Part shown: positions 1 through 5,698 of the stretch, in pieces | Layout of the letters: each line of letters opens with the position of its first letter | Position numbering within the stretch: position 1 is the stretch's first letter | Assembly (NCBI GenBank): GCA_964551295.1 | Contig: CAZKDJ010000191.1 | Span: 1 to 7,711 of the forward strand | Reading direction: 5' to 3' | Source: JAFGED01 sp964551295 | GTDB lineage: Bacteria; Chloroflexota; Anaerolineae; B4-G1 | DNA length: 7,711 bases | The notes under the pieces: model-generated | What the model saw: only the letters and a program-made list of their open reading frames with translations | Database searches by the model: none | What the model was told of the DNA's origin: nothing | Made by a program: the position numbers and the translations under genes

Positions 1-857
1 CGTACGCGGCGGTGAGCTTTTCGATGGCCTACCTCAAGGCGCGCTGGCCGGCGGCATTCTTCTGCGCCCGTCTGATGAACTGGGGTGGGTTCCACCACCC
101 GGCGATGTATATGGCCGAGGCGCTGCGGCTGGGCATCGCGGTCCGCCCGCCGCATGTGAATGTCAGTGGGCGACGGTTCACTCTGACGTGGAAAGGTGAC
201 GCGGCAGTGCTGTGGATGGGGGTGGGGCAGGTGCGCGACCTGCGCCGCAGCGCGGTACGCGCCATCGTCGAGGCACGGCGTCGGCGTCCCTTTGCCGGGC
301 TGCGCGATATGCTGCAACGCGTGGCGCTGCAAACCAAAGAGGTAACGCACCTAGTTCAATGCGGGGCGCTCGATGGGCTGGGGGAAAGCCGGGCGGCGTT
401 GCTGGCCGAGGCGGCAGAGGTCGAGCGGGCGGGCAGCGCGCTGCAGATGCCGCTGTTCGGAGAGGGCGCCCTTGGCCGGTCGGCGGTGGAATCGGAGCCG
501 CCAGCGCAGCGGCTGGCCTGGGAGCGGCGCTTACTGGGATACCCGGTCAGCGGACTGCGAGAGCCGCTGAAGTTGGTGTCCAATCGCTTGCCCGAATGCG
601 TGCCATTGCACAGCCTACACGAGACGGAGGGCGGCGCCGTCACGGTGGCTGGCGTGCGGCTGCCGGGCTGGACGGGCGGCGAGGGGTTCTACCTGTGGGA
701 CGGCGTGACGTGGATCGTCGTCAAGGGGCTGGAAAAGCTTCCATCCTCCTGGGAGCCGCTGCTCCTGCGCGGGCGCTGGGTCATCGACGAGTGGGGGATG
801 GGATGGCTGCGGGCAACGGACTTGCGGGTCGTCGCACCGGAGGTCGATGTTGGCTGA
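1..857 (+). CDS. dnaE: DNA polymerase III alpha subunit (DnaE family), C-terminal part, cut by window start
   Basis: Replicative or error-prone C-family DNA polymerase. The frame is open from base 3 with no start, so the GTG at 12 is internal and only the last 284 residues are visible. The first residues (YAAVSF, then MAYLKARWPAAFF) match the conserved end of the DnaE fingers region, followed by GFHHPAMYMAEALRLGIAVRPPHVN. Residues ~70-138 form the helix-hairpin-helix DNA-binding part (VGQVRDL, AIVEARRRRPF, LVQCGALDGLG). LLGYPVSG at ~177-184 corresponds to the family LLGFYVSGHPL motif. The last ~65 residues (VTVAGVRLPGW to LRATDLRVV) look like a short, diverged OB fold. The catalytic aspartates lie upstream of the window. 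Whether this is the main DnaE or a DnaE2/ImuC-type paralogue cannot be decided; the short tail leans to the latter. The stop is TGA at 855-857. Confidence 0.9.
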   Translation, partial: YAAVSFSMAYLKARWPAAFFCARLMNWGGFHHPAMYMAEALRLGIAVRPPHVNVSGRRFTLTWKGDAAVLWMGVGQVRDLRRSAVRAIVEARRRRPFAGLRDMLQRVALQTKEVTHLVQCGALDGLGESRAALLAEAAEVERAGSALQMPLFGEGALGRSAVESEPPAQRLAWERRLLGYPVSGLREPLKLVSNRLPECVPLHSLHETEGGAVTVAGVRLPGWTGGEGFYLWDGVTWIVVKGLEKLPSSWEPLLLRGRWVIDEWGMGWLRATDLRVVAPEVDVG

Positions 858-865
858 AGGGAACG

Positions 866-889
866 TAGGAAACTTTTCAGGAGCGGCGA
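866..889 (+). repeat. Diverged short repeat, copy 1 (pairs with 1677-1699)
   Basis: The stretch TAGGAAACTTTTCAGGAG followed by CGGCGA resembles TAGGGACTTTCTAGGAG followed by AGGCAA at 1677-1699. About 18 of 23 aligned positions agree by eye with one gap. Both copies begin about 9 bases after a stop codon. The significance is untested; the pair may be the remains of a small repeated element or chance. Confidence 0.25.
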
Positions 890-1134
890 TAGCTGCGAGT
901 CTCCTGATACCGTTTTCTATCCCCTCTCCCTCCATCCGGAACGAACTATAAGCCTGCTTCACAACTGACTTCCGCCGATCGGAGATGACGTTGGACACGT
1001 TGTCGGACGTATCGTCGGCAAAGTTGCCTGCCTGGGCAGACTGGGAGAGAAACGGCATCAGATCAAAAATCGCCAGGAGAGCAGAGACCAGAGAGCAACA
1101 CACATCTAGCCCCAAACTCGTGGGGGAATTCCCC

Positions 1135-1163
1135 TTGCCCCGACTGGCGGAATGTGCTAAGAT
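1135..1163 (+). promoter_or_regulatory. Candidate sigma70-type promoter upstream of the PfpI-like gene
   Basis: TTGCCC (1135-1140), a 17-bp spacer, then TAAGAT (1158-1163). TGC directly before the -10 forms an extended -10. Each hexamer matches the consensus at four of six positions. Transcription would start near 1170 and give an untranslated leader of about 200 nt before the ATG at 1368. That leader contains the two GACCGATAAC copies. Confidence 0.35.
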
Positions 1164-1367
1164 AAATTCATTGGGCAGGACCGATAACCTACTTTATTGT
1201 ATCCATGGAGCAATGAGTTTGTTAGGATTGTGTCATCGAAGGGGAGAGAGAACGCTGGGAGGGTAGATTAGGTCCATTTGTTAGCCTGACCGATAACGGG
1301 TGGTTGGGTAGTGCTTCAGGTCGGGTTTGTGTATTAGCGATTAAACCTGTATGCAAGGAGAGTGCCA

Positions 1368-1667
1368 ATGGCAGGACAATTAACAGGCAAGAAGGTGGCC
1401 ATCATCGTAGCCCACGAGTTCGAGGATGTCGAGCTCCTCTATCCGGTACTGAGACTCAGCGAGGAAGGAGCCGAAATCGTGGTGGTGCCGGTGCGCGAGG
1501 GGGAAAGGCGAGCCACTGGCTACGTCGCTGTGCGAGACGACTTGGTGAACGCGGGAGCTGAATTCGTGGATGTGCCGGCGGTGAGAGATGGCAACATCAT
1601 CACTGGTCGCGTGCCGGATGATTTGCCCGAGTTCTGCCGGGAGATCATCGAGGCACTATCTGCCTGA
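1368..1667 (+). CDS. DJ-1/PfpI-like protein with its catalytic middle deleted
   Basis: The 99-residue product resembles the two ends of a PfpI/DJ-1 (class I glutamine amidotransferase-like) protein, a family usually ~165-190 residues long. Residues 8-40 are the first strand-helix-strand (KKVAIIV, FEDVELLYP, GAEIVVV). Residues 46-99 are the C-terminal part (RRATGYVAVRDDL, NAGAEFVD, DGNIITGRVPDDLPEFCREIIEAL). The part between, which normally carries the IPGG loop and the nucleophile-elbow Cys followed by His (the CHG motif), is absent. The frame stays open across the junction. ATG 1368 is chosen over GTG 1362 because AAGGAG at 1355-1360 stands 7 bases before it. No protease, deglycase or amidotransferase activity is expected. 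It may be a decaying gene still translated, or a small structural variant. Confidence 0.75.
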   Translation: MAGQLTGKKVAIIVAHEFEDVELLYPVLRLSEEGAEIVVVPVREGERRATGYVAVRDDLVNAGAEFVDVPAVRDGNIITGRVPDDLPEFCREIIEALSA

Positions 1668-1676
1668 TCCAGACGC

Positions 1677-1699
1677 TAGGGACTTTCTAGGAGAGGCAA
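1677..1699 (+). repeat. Diverged short repeat, copy 2 (pairs with 866-889)
   Basis: TAGGGACTTTCTAGGAG then AGGCAA, starting 9 bases after the PfpI-like stop; see the copy at 866-889. The 125 bases between this copy and the next promoter contain no recognisable gene. A short open frame there (LAETTLAVGLKYVGG in part), ending with TGA near 1812, has no start signal and no family I recognise. Confidence 0.25.
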
Positions 1700-1824
1700 G
1701 ACGATATTTGGAAAACGGCTGGCTGAGACGACACTGGCTGTAGGGCTCAAATATGTGGGTGGGATGGATCTGCCGAAGATCCCGATGAGATGGAGGGTGG
1801 TATTATCCTGACGAGAAAACTCAC

Positions 1825-1853
1825 TTGCTTGGCGATGAAAGTTACGGTACAAT
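1825..1853 (+). promoter_or_regulatory. Sigma70-type promoter of the STAS-like gene
   Basis: TTGCTT (1825-1830), an exact 17-bp spacer, then TACAAT (1848-1853). The -10 matches the consensus at five of six positions and the -35 at three. The predicted start near 1860 gives a ~33-nt leader, including an A9 tract, before the ATG at 1893. Position and spacing make this one of the two best promoters in the window. Confidence 0.55.
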
Positions 1854-1858
1854 TGTAC
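1847..1858. promoter_or_regulatory. Perfect 12-bp palindrome over the -10 box, candidate operator
   Basis: GTACAATTGTAC reads the same on both strands and contains the whole -10 hexamer TACAAT. A dimeric repressor bound here would block promoter opening. No regulator gene is visible nearby, so the binding protein is unknown. AT-rich palindromes of this size also occur by chance. Confidence 0.3.
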
Positions 1859-1892
1859 AAGCGACGTAAAAAAAAACAGCTGGAGTTAAGGC

Positions 1893-2252
1893 ATGATCAC
1901 ATCAGAGTTGAGAGATGGCATTGTGTGGTTGACTGTAGTGGGAAGACTGACCACGCAGGACGTCATGCGCGAGGCTGGTAAATGGTTGCCACAGAAGGAC
2001 ACGTTCAGCGGCTTTATCACCGATCTGCGAATGATGACAGGCAGTCCCTCTATGTTTGAAAGGGAGAAGCTGGAGGAGTGGCGCAAGCAGAACAAATCGG
2101 GAAAACCGCACGCTATGCTGGGGCCGGATACCTTGGTGGCCTCGATAGTCAAAGCTTACATTCATTTCACCAAGGCCAGAGATACGCGGTATTTCACGGG
2201 CGTCGAAGAGGCCATTGCCTGGGTAAAGGGTTTCGATCAGCAAGAGCCATGA
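1893..2252 (+). CDS. Small STAS/SpoIIAA-like domain protein
   Basis: A 119-residue soluble protein with no signal peptide or membrane segment. The pattern is that of a single STAS/SpoIIAA-like domain: an opening strand (GIVWLTVVGRLT, residues ~9-20), a helix (QDVMREAGKWLP), a strand ending in an aspartate-containing turn (GFITDLRMM, ~40-48), a charged helix (FEREKLEEWRKQN), a strand with HAMLGPDTLVASIVKAY, and a closing RYFTGVEEAIAWVKGF typical of the C-terminal helix in these proteins. Family members are often regulatory or lipid/ligand-binding; no specific role can be assigned. TGGAG at 1881-1885 sits 7 bases before the ATG. It has its own promoter and a downstream terminator, so it is probably a single-gene unit, separate from the molybdenum operon. 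Confidence 0.6.
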   Translation: MITSELRDGIVWLTVVGRLTTQDVMREAGKWLPQKDTFSGFITDLRMMTGSPSMFEREKLEEWRKQNKSGKPHAMLGPDTLVASIVKAYIHFTKARDTRYFTGVEEAIAWVKGFDQQEP

Positions 2253-2271
2253 CTTTTTTCTCTCTTGCTGA
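2237..2271 (+). repeat. Perfect 10-bp inverted repeat across the STAS-like stop codon
   Basis: TCAGCAAGAG (2237-2246) and CTCTTGCTGA (2262-2271) are exact reverse complements. The 15-base loop holds the stop codon and a T6 run. The T-run is in the loop, not after the stem, so this is not a classical intrinsic terminator; an mRNA 3'-end stabiliser or a protein site are alternatives. Confidence 0.5.
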
Positions 2272-2499
2272 CCACTACTCCAACGGCTGGCTTGAGCTGC
2301 CGGTGGGTTGCCTGGAAGCGTTCGCTGCGAAGCTTGTTACTTTTCCCCACAATCTTCAGTTTGTGCCGAGATTAGCCGGTCAGCTCCACGCCGTGTTAGC
2401 GCCTGTGTTGGCTACTTGCTTCATCCACGAGCGCTTAAAAGGCCAAATCAAGCCTCTTCGCTAATAGATTTGGTTTTTTCGGCAACGCGCTGCTGGTTG
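2253..2499. other. Intergenic stretch after the STAS-like gene
   Basis: No supported gene. A + frame open to 2464 is the continuation of an out-of-frame shadow of the STAS-like gene and has no start signal of its own. The stretch carries the right arm of the inverted repeat at 2237-2271 and the terminator at 2437-2479. Sequence with recognisable homology starts again only at about 2500. Confidence 0.5.
2437..2479 (+). terminator. Intrinsic terminator, possibly bidirectional
   Basis: CCAAATC (2443-2449) pairs with GATTTGG (2467-2473), directly followed by T6 (2474-2479). Two G-T pairs and then AAAA (2437-2440) against the T-run can extend the stem to 13 pairs. On the minus strand the same structure ends in TTTT, so it could stop transcription both ways. 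The 17-base loop is long and the core is only 7 pairs, so strength is uncertain. It lies about 190 bases after the STAS-like gene and just before the Xdh remnant. Confidence 0.5.
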
Positions 2500-2652
2500 A
2501 TGATTGGGCCGTTTGGCGCGGCCGGTGTGGGCGAGCTTCCGTTGACCTCGTCCCACGTGGCGGTCATCGACGCCATCTGCGACGCCACCGGCGTGCGCAT
2601 CCAGCATCTGCCGGCGCGGCCGGAGAAGGTGCTAGCCGGCCTCAAGGCTTGA
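2500..2652 (+). pseudogene. C-terminal remnant of xanthine dehydrogenase/aldehyde oxidase molybdenum subunit
   Basis: About 50 codons matching the extreme C-terminus of the molybdopterin-binding large subunit of the xanthine dehydrogenase family: GPFGAAGVGELPL, then AVIDAICDATGVRIQHLP, then RPEKVLAGLK and a stop. In intact proteins GPFGAKGVGE follows the substrate-pocket region and contains the near-invariant active-site Glu, seen here as the E of GVGEL. The remaining ~700 residues are missing. Similarity begins at about 2503, and no Shine-Dalgarno site precedes the ATG at 2500, so it is probably not translated. It lies immediately before xdhC, the usual partner of such genes, which points to deletion of a former operon member. 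Confidence 0.8.
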
Positions 2653-2672
2653 GTATAGAGTATGAAGTATGG
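2652..2672 (+). repeat. Heptamer tandem repeat, three units
   Basis: AGTATAG, AGTATGA and AGTATGG follow each other without gap, starting in the last base of the Xdh remnant's stop codon. The AGTAT core is invariant and the last two bases vary. Such units may mark slippage or a recombination scar. Confidence 0.55.
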
Positions 2673-2706
2673 AGGAACACGGGGCCGCGAACACACCCGT
2701 GTTCCT
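2673..2706. repeat. 11-bp perfect hairpin between Xdh remnant and xdhC
   Basis: AGGAACACGGG (2673-2683) and CCCGTGTTCCT (2696-2706) are exact reverse complements with a 12-base loop. There is no T-run on either side, so it does not look like a complete intrinsic terminator. It stands 125 bases upstream of xdhC and could be a weak terminator, a leader structure or a repeat element. The remaining bases up to xdhC show no clear promoter; TTGGTC at 2744 with TATTGC 18 bases later is the best but weak candidate. Confidence 0.55.
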
Positions 2707-2831
2707 TCGCATTCCCAGAGACTAGTGCAAATCGAGCCAGAAATTGGTCGCAGAGGACACAAAGAGGTATTGCAGCGTTTTTATGTCCCTCGTGATGTTG
2801 GGTTCCGGCTTATCCAGGGAAGGAATCTGCT

Positions 2832-3932
2832 TTGAAGGGCATTATTCGACATGTTGTGCAGTTGCTGAGTCGGGGTGAGGGTTTCGTACTGGCGACGGTT
2901 TTCAGCCGTGCCGGTTCAGCGCCGCGCACGGCCGGCGCCAAAATGGTGATACACGCCGACGGAACAATCGCCGGCACGATCGGCGGCGGATTGCTGGAAG
3001 CGCGCGTGCAGCAGGCCGCCGCCGAGATCTTCCGAAGGCAGCAGGCGCAGGTATGCGAATTTCACTTGACCAGCCATGATGCCTCTCAGCCGGAGATGAT
3101 TTGTGGTGGAGAGGTCGAGGTGCTGGTAGAGTTCGTCGCCGCGGATGAAACGAATCCGCAGATTTATGCCGCGCTGCTGGCGGCGCTGGAATCACGACAG
3201 AGAGCATGGTTGTTGACCACACTTCCCGGCAGCGCGGGGAATGGCGGCGCTACCAGGCGCTGCCTAGTCTGGGAGGACGGTTCGACCGTTGGAGCGGCGG
3301 ACATCGCGGGGGCGGTGGGGTTCGGCACCGGCTCGCCGATCGGGCTGTTCGGCGACGAGGCCGGGCGGGTGTGTAAAGAGACTCCGGACATTGCCAGCAG
3401 TCGCCATCTGGTCGTGATGACCGTCGGGGAGCAGCGGCTGCTCGTCGAGTCGGTATATCACGTCGGGACGGTCTACATCTTTGGTGCTGGCCATATTTCG
3501 CAGAAACTGGCCCCACTAACTGGGATGGTTGGCTTTCAGACTGTCGTCCTAGACGATAGGCCAGAGTTCGCCAACCGGGAGCGGTTCGATACAGCCGATC
3601 GAGTTATCATAATCGATTCCTTTGAGGGGGTTCTCGATGGGCTGCCTATAGACCATGATAGTTACCTGGTCATCGTGACCCGCGGTCACGTGCACGACAA
3701 GACGGTCCTGGCCCAGGCGCTCAGGACAGAGGCGGGTTACATTGGCATGATTGGCAGCCACCAGAAGCGGGATGCCACCTACAGCGTCATGGTCAAAGAA
3801 GAAGGGTTCACGGCGGACGATTTGGCACGGGTCCAATCGCCGATCGGGCTGGCGATTGGGGCCGAGTCGCCGGAGGAAATCGCGGTGTGCATCGTGGCGG
3901 AGTTGATCCGAGTTCGGGCCGAGATGCGCTGA
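2832..3932 (+). CDS. xdhC: XdhC/CoxI-family molybdenum cofactor chaperone
   Basis: A 366-residue protein of the XdhC/CoxI family. Members bind the molybdenum cofactor, assist exchange of an oxo for a sulfido ligand, and insert the cofactor into xanthine dehydrogenase-type hydroxylases in the cytoplasm. The N-terminal domain shows GSAPRTAGAKMV and TIGGGLLEA (residues 28-56), then CGGEVEVLVE from C91. The C-terminal Rossmann domain starts at IFGAGHISQKL (216-226) and includes IGMIGSHQKR (304-313) and SPIGLAIGAESPEEIAV near the end. Both domains are complete. TTG at 2832 is the only usable start: the frame has an in-frame stop at 2793 and no ATG or GTG in between. AAGGA at 2820-2824 is 7 bases before it. 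The stop overlaps the next start (TGATG), so translation is probably coupled. No target hydroxylase gene remains intact in the window. Confidence 0.92.
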   Translation: MKGIIRHVVQLLSRGEGFVLATVFSRAGSAPRTAGAKMVIHADGTIAGTIGGGLLEARVQQAAAEIFRRQQAQVCEFHLTSHDASQPEMICGGEVEVLVEFVAADETNPQIYAALLAALESRQRAWLLTTLPGSAGNGGATRRCLVWEDGSTVGAADIAGAVGFGTGSPIGLFGDEAGRVCKETPDIASSRHLVVMTVGEQRLLVESVYHVGTVYIFGAGHISQKLAPLTGMVGFQTVVLDDRPEFANRERFDTADRVIIIDSFEGVLDGLPIDHDSYLVIVTRGHVHDKTVLAQALRTEAGYIGMIGSHQKRDATYSVMVKEEGFTADDLARVQSPIGLAIGAESPEEIAVCIVAELIRVRAEMR

Positions 3933-5086
3933 TGCTTGAGAACACAAGGGTCTCGGCGCTGGTGCTGGCCGCCGGTTACGCCAACAGGATGGGGGACTTG
4001 AAGCCCCTGCTGCCACTGGGTGACTTTACCGTGATCGAAAGGGCAGTCGGATGTTTCCTGGAAGCGGACGTGTGGGACGTAAAGGTGGTCGTCGGCCACA
4101 GGGCGGCGGAAATCACGCCTATCCTGGCCCGGCTGGGGGTGCAGGCCGTCTTTAACACGCACTATGACGCGGGTATGTATGCCTCCGTCGTGGCCGGGGT
4201 CAGCAGCCTGGACGCCGGCACAGAGGTGTTTTTTCTGCTGCCGGGCGACAGTCCGCTGGTAAAATCGCGCACGCTTTTGGAACTGCTCCGCGCCTGGCGT
4301 GAGAACAGGGTCGGGATCGTCTATCCCTGTTTTCTGGGAACGCGGGGCCATCCGCCCCTCATTTCCACCACGTACACAGAGACCATTCTGGCCGGGGAGC
4401 GGCCCGGTGGGCTGCGGGCTGTACTGGCCCAATACGAAGACGATGCCCTGGACGTGGCTGTGGTAGACCAGGGCATGCTCGTGGACCTGGACACGCCCGC
4501 CGATTACAACGCAGCGCTGGCTTACGTATCGAGGGAGGACATTCCCACGCGTGACGAGTGCCTCGCTATCCTGGATCGGCATAAGGTGCCCCACCAACCA
4601 GTGATTGCCCACTCTCAGGTGGTGACGAAAGTGGCCCGCAAGCTGGTGGCCACGCTCAACGCGACAGGATTGGACCTGAACCTCGATCTGGTCGTCGCCG
4701 GCGGGCTGCTGCACGATTTGGCCAAGGGGCAGCCCAACCATGCCCATGCCGGGGCGCAGGTGCTCAGGGAGTTAGGCTACCCGCGGGTGGCGGAGATCGC
4801 GGCTACACACATCGACATAGGCCTGGAGCATCCGCTAAACGAGGCGCAGGTTGTTTACCTGGCGGACAAAGTCACTGGGGGTATATGCCTGGTTCCGCTG
4901 GCCGACAGATGTCAGGCAGCGCTGGCTCGTTTTGCCGGTCAGCCCGAGGTATTGGAGGCGGTAAGGGATCGATTCAGACATGCGGAGGCCATCAAAGGAC
5001 GCATCGAATCCGTCTTGGGGCTGCCGTTGGAGCAGATTCTGTCCGAAGAGACGCTCAAAGAAACAAGTAGCAATGGAGATGAATGA
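3932..5086 (+). CDS. MobA/MocA-like nucleotidyltransferase fused to an HD phosphohydrolase domain
   Basis: 384 residues, two domains. Residues ~6-190 are a MobA-like NTP transferase: ALVLAAGYANRMGDLKPLLPLG carries the nucleotide-binding signature (A13 A14 G15, R19 M20 G21, K24), and LPGDSP with D106 is the metal site. In this context it may add CMP or GMP to molybdopterin. Residues ~220-320 are an HD domain with H227, H261-D262 (LLHDLAKG), H270/H272, H293 and D312, a full set of likely metal ligands, so a hydrolase activity is plausible. The substrate of the HD part is unknown; removal of a nucleotide or phosphate from a cofactor intermediate is an inference. The ATG at 3932 shares a base with the xdhC stop; an upstream GTG at 3887 would overlap xdhC by 45 bases and is rejected. 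Related fusions occur, to my knowledge, beside xdhC in other anaerobes. Confidence 0.85.
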   Translation: MLENTRVSALVLAAGYANRMGDLKPLLPLGDFTVIERAVGCFLEADVWDVKVVVGHRAAEITPILARLGVQAVFNTHYDAGMYASVVAGVSSLDAGTEVFFLLPGDSPLVKSRTLLELLRAWRENRVGIVYPCFLGTRGHPPLISTTYTETILAGERPGGLRAVLAQYEDDALDVAVVDQGMLVDLDTPADYNAALAYVSREDIPTRDECLAILDRHKVPHQPVIAHSQVVTKVARKLVATLNATGLDLNLDLVVAGGLLHDLAKGQPNHAHAGAQVLRELGYPRVAEIAATHIDIGLEHPLNEAQVVYLADKVTGGICLVPLADRCQAALARFAGQPEVLEAVRDRFRHAEAIKGRIESVLGLPLEQILSEETLKETSSNGDE

Positions 5087-5693
5087 ACGGCTGATCTATT
5101 TGGCCCGGCACGGGCGAGTCGAGCCACCGGATGCACCGAAACGTTTCATCGGCCAGGTGGACCCGCCGCTGAACGACCAGGGCATTGATCAGGCCAGGCG
5201 ACTGAGCCAGGAACTGAGCGACGTTGTGCTCACGGCGATTTTTTGCAGTGACCTGCAGCGCTCGCTGAAGACAGCCGAAGTCATCGCCACCGGGCAGACC
5301 GTCCGGCCTCAGGCCAGACGCGACCTAAGGGAAATCGGACTGGGTGAATGGGAGGGGTTGACCTTCGAGGAGGTGCGCCGCCGGTACCCGAAGGAATTTC
5401 GGGAACGCGGCCAAGACATCGCTCACTACTGTCCGCCCGGAGGCGAGAGTTTTGCCGATTGCAGCAGACGGGTCGTGGACGCCTTTGAGGAGAATCTCGC
5501 CTCGACGAACGGGAACGTGCTCATCGTTGGTCACGCCGGGGTCAACCGCGCTATCCTGTGCCACGTGCTGGGTATGCCGCTGGCACATCTTTTTCGCATC
5601 GGCCAAGACTACGGTTGCCTGAACCTGATCCGCTATGCAGGCTCGGGCTACCGGCTGGAAGTACTGAACTGGGTTCAAGGGGGACGTGACTGA
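5073..5693 (+). CDS. Histidine phosphatase family protein (CobC/phosphoglycerate mutase-like)
   Basis: 206 residues. LARHG (R12 H13 G14) holds the phospho-accepting histidine; FIGQVDPPLNDQGIDQA and SDLQRSLKTAEVI follow the family pattern; IGLGEWEGLTFEEV carries the catalytic-acid region; VGHAGVNRAI holds the second histidine (H154). The sequence looks like alpha-ribazole phosphatase (CobC) and is likely to be annotated so, but no cobalamin gene is nearby. Position directly after xdhC and the nucleotidyltransferase-HD gene suggests it acts on a molybdenum-cofactor intermediate or on nucleotide products. It overlaps the previous gene by 14 bases if ATG 5073 is used; ATG 5079 is a possible alternative (204 residues). 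Neither has a strong Shine-Dalgarno site, in keeping with translational coupling. Confidence 0.88.
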   Translation: MEMNERLIYLARHGRVEPPDAPKRFIGQVDPPLNDQGIDQARRLSQELSDVVLTAIFCSDLQRSLKTAEVIATGQTVRPQARRDLREIGLGEWEGLTFEEVRRRYPKEFRERGQDIAHYCPPGGESFADCSRRVVDAFEENLASTNGNVLIVGHAGVNRAILCHVLGMPLAHLFRIGQDYGCLNLIRYAGSGYRLEVLNWVQGGRD

Positions 5694-5698
5694 GATTC

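Larger units (their letters stand above)
858..1367. other. 510-bp intergenic region, no convincing gene
   Basis: No open frame here has a ribosome-binding site, a recognisable product and sensible codon use together. It holds a 7-bp inverted repeat (TCAGGAG 877-883, CTCCTGA 901-907, loop of 17, no T-run); a perfect palindrome GGGGAATTCCCC at 1123-1134; a candidate promoter at 1135-1163; and the 10-mer GACCGATAAC twice in direct orientation (1179-1188 and 1288-1297). Base composition is clearly less GC-rich than the flanking dnaE. A minus-strand frame over roughly 1060-900 has GC-rich third positions and may be gene debris; it is described in the findings. Confidence 0.5.

Noticed and set aside
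615..1115. 166-residue minus-strand open frame
   Set aside because: Half of it is antisense to dnaE, it starts at TTG without a ribosome site, and no family is recognised. Only the 900-1062 part is kept, as a weak finding.
1123..1134. GGGGAATTCCCC perfect palindrome
   Set aside because: Too short and alone to call an operator; it does not overlap a promoter element, ending just before the -35 box at 1135.
985..1266. 93-residue + strand open frame in the intergenic region
   Set aside because: No ribosome site, poor codon pattern and no recognisable motif; it also runs through the candidate promoter at 1135-1163.
2078..2464. 128-residue + strand open frame
   Set aside because: It begins inside the STAS-like gene in another frame, has no start signal, and its downstream half matches nothing I know.
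2653..2831. Possible molybdenum-cofactor riboswitch ahead of xdhC
   Set aside because: The only clear structure is one 11-bp hairpin; the multi-stem pattern and conserved bases of the Moco RNA motif were not seen.
5073..5693. Assignment of the phosphatase as CobC (cobalamin synthesis)
   Set aside because: The family fits, but no cobalamin gene is in the window and the gene is locked into a molybdenum operon, so the specific name is withheld.
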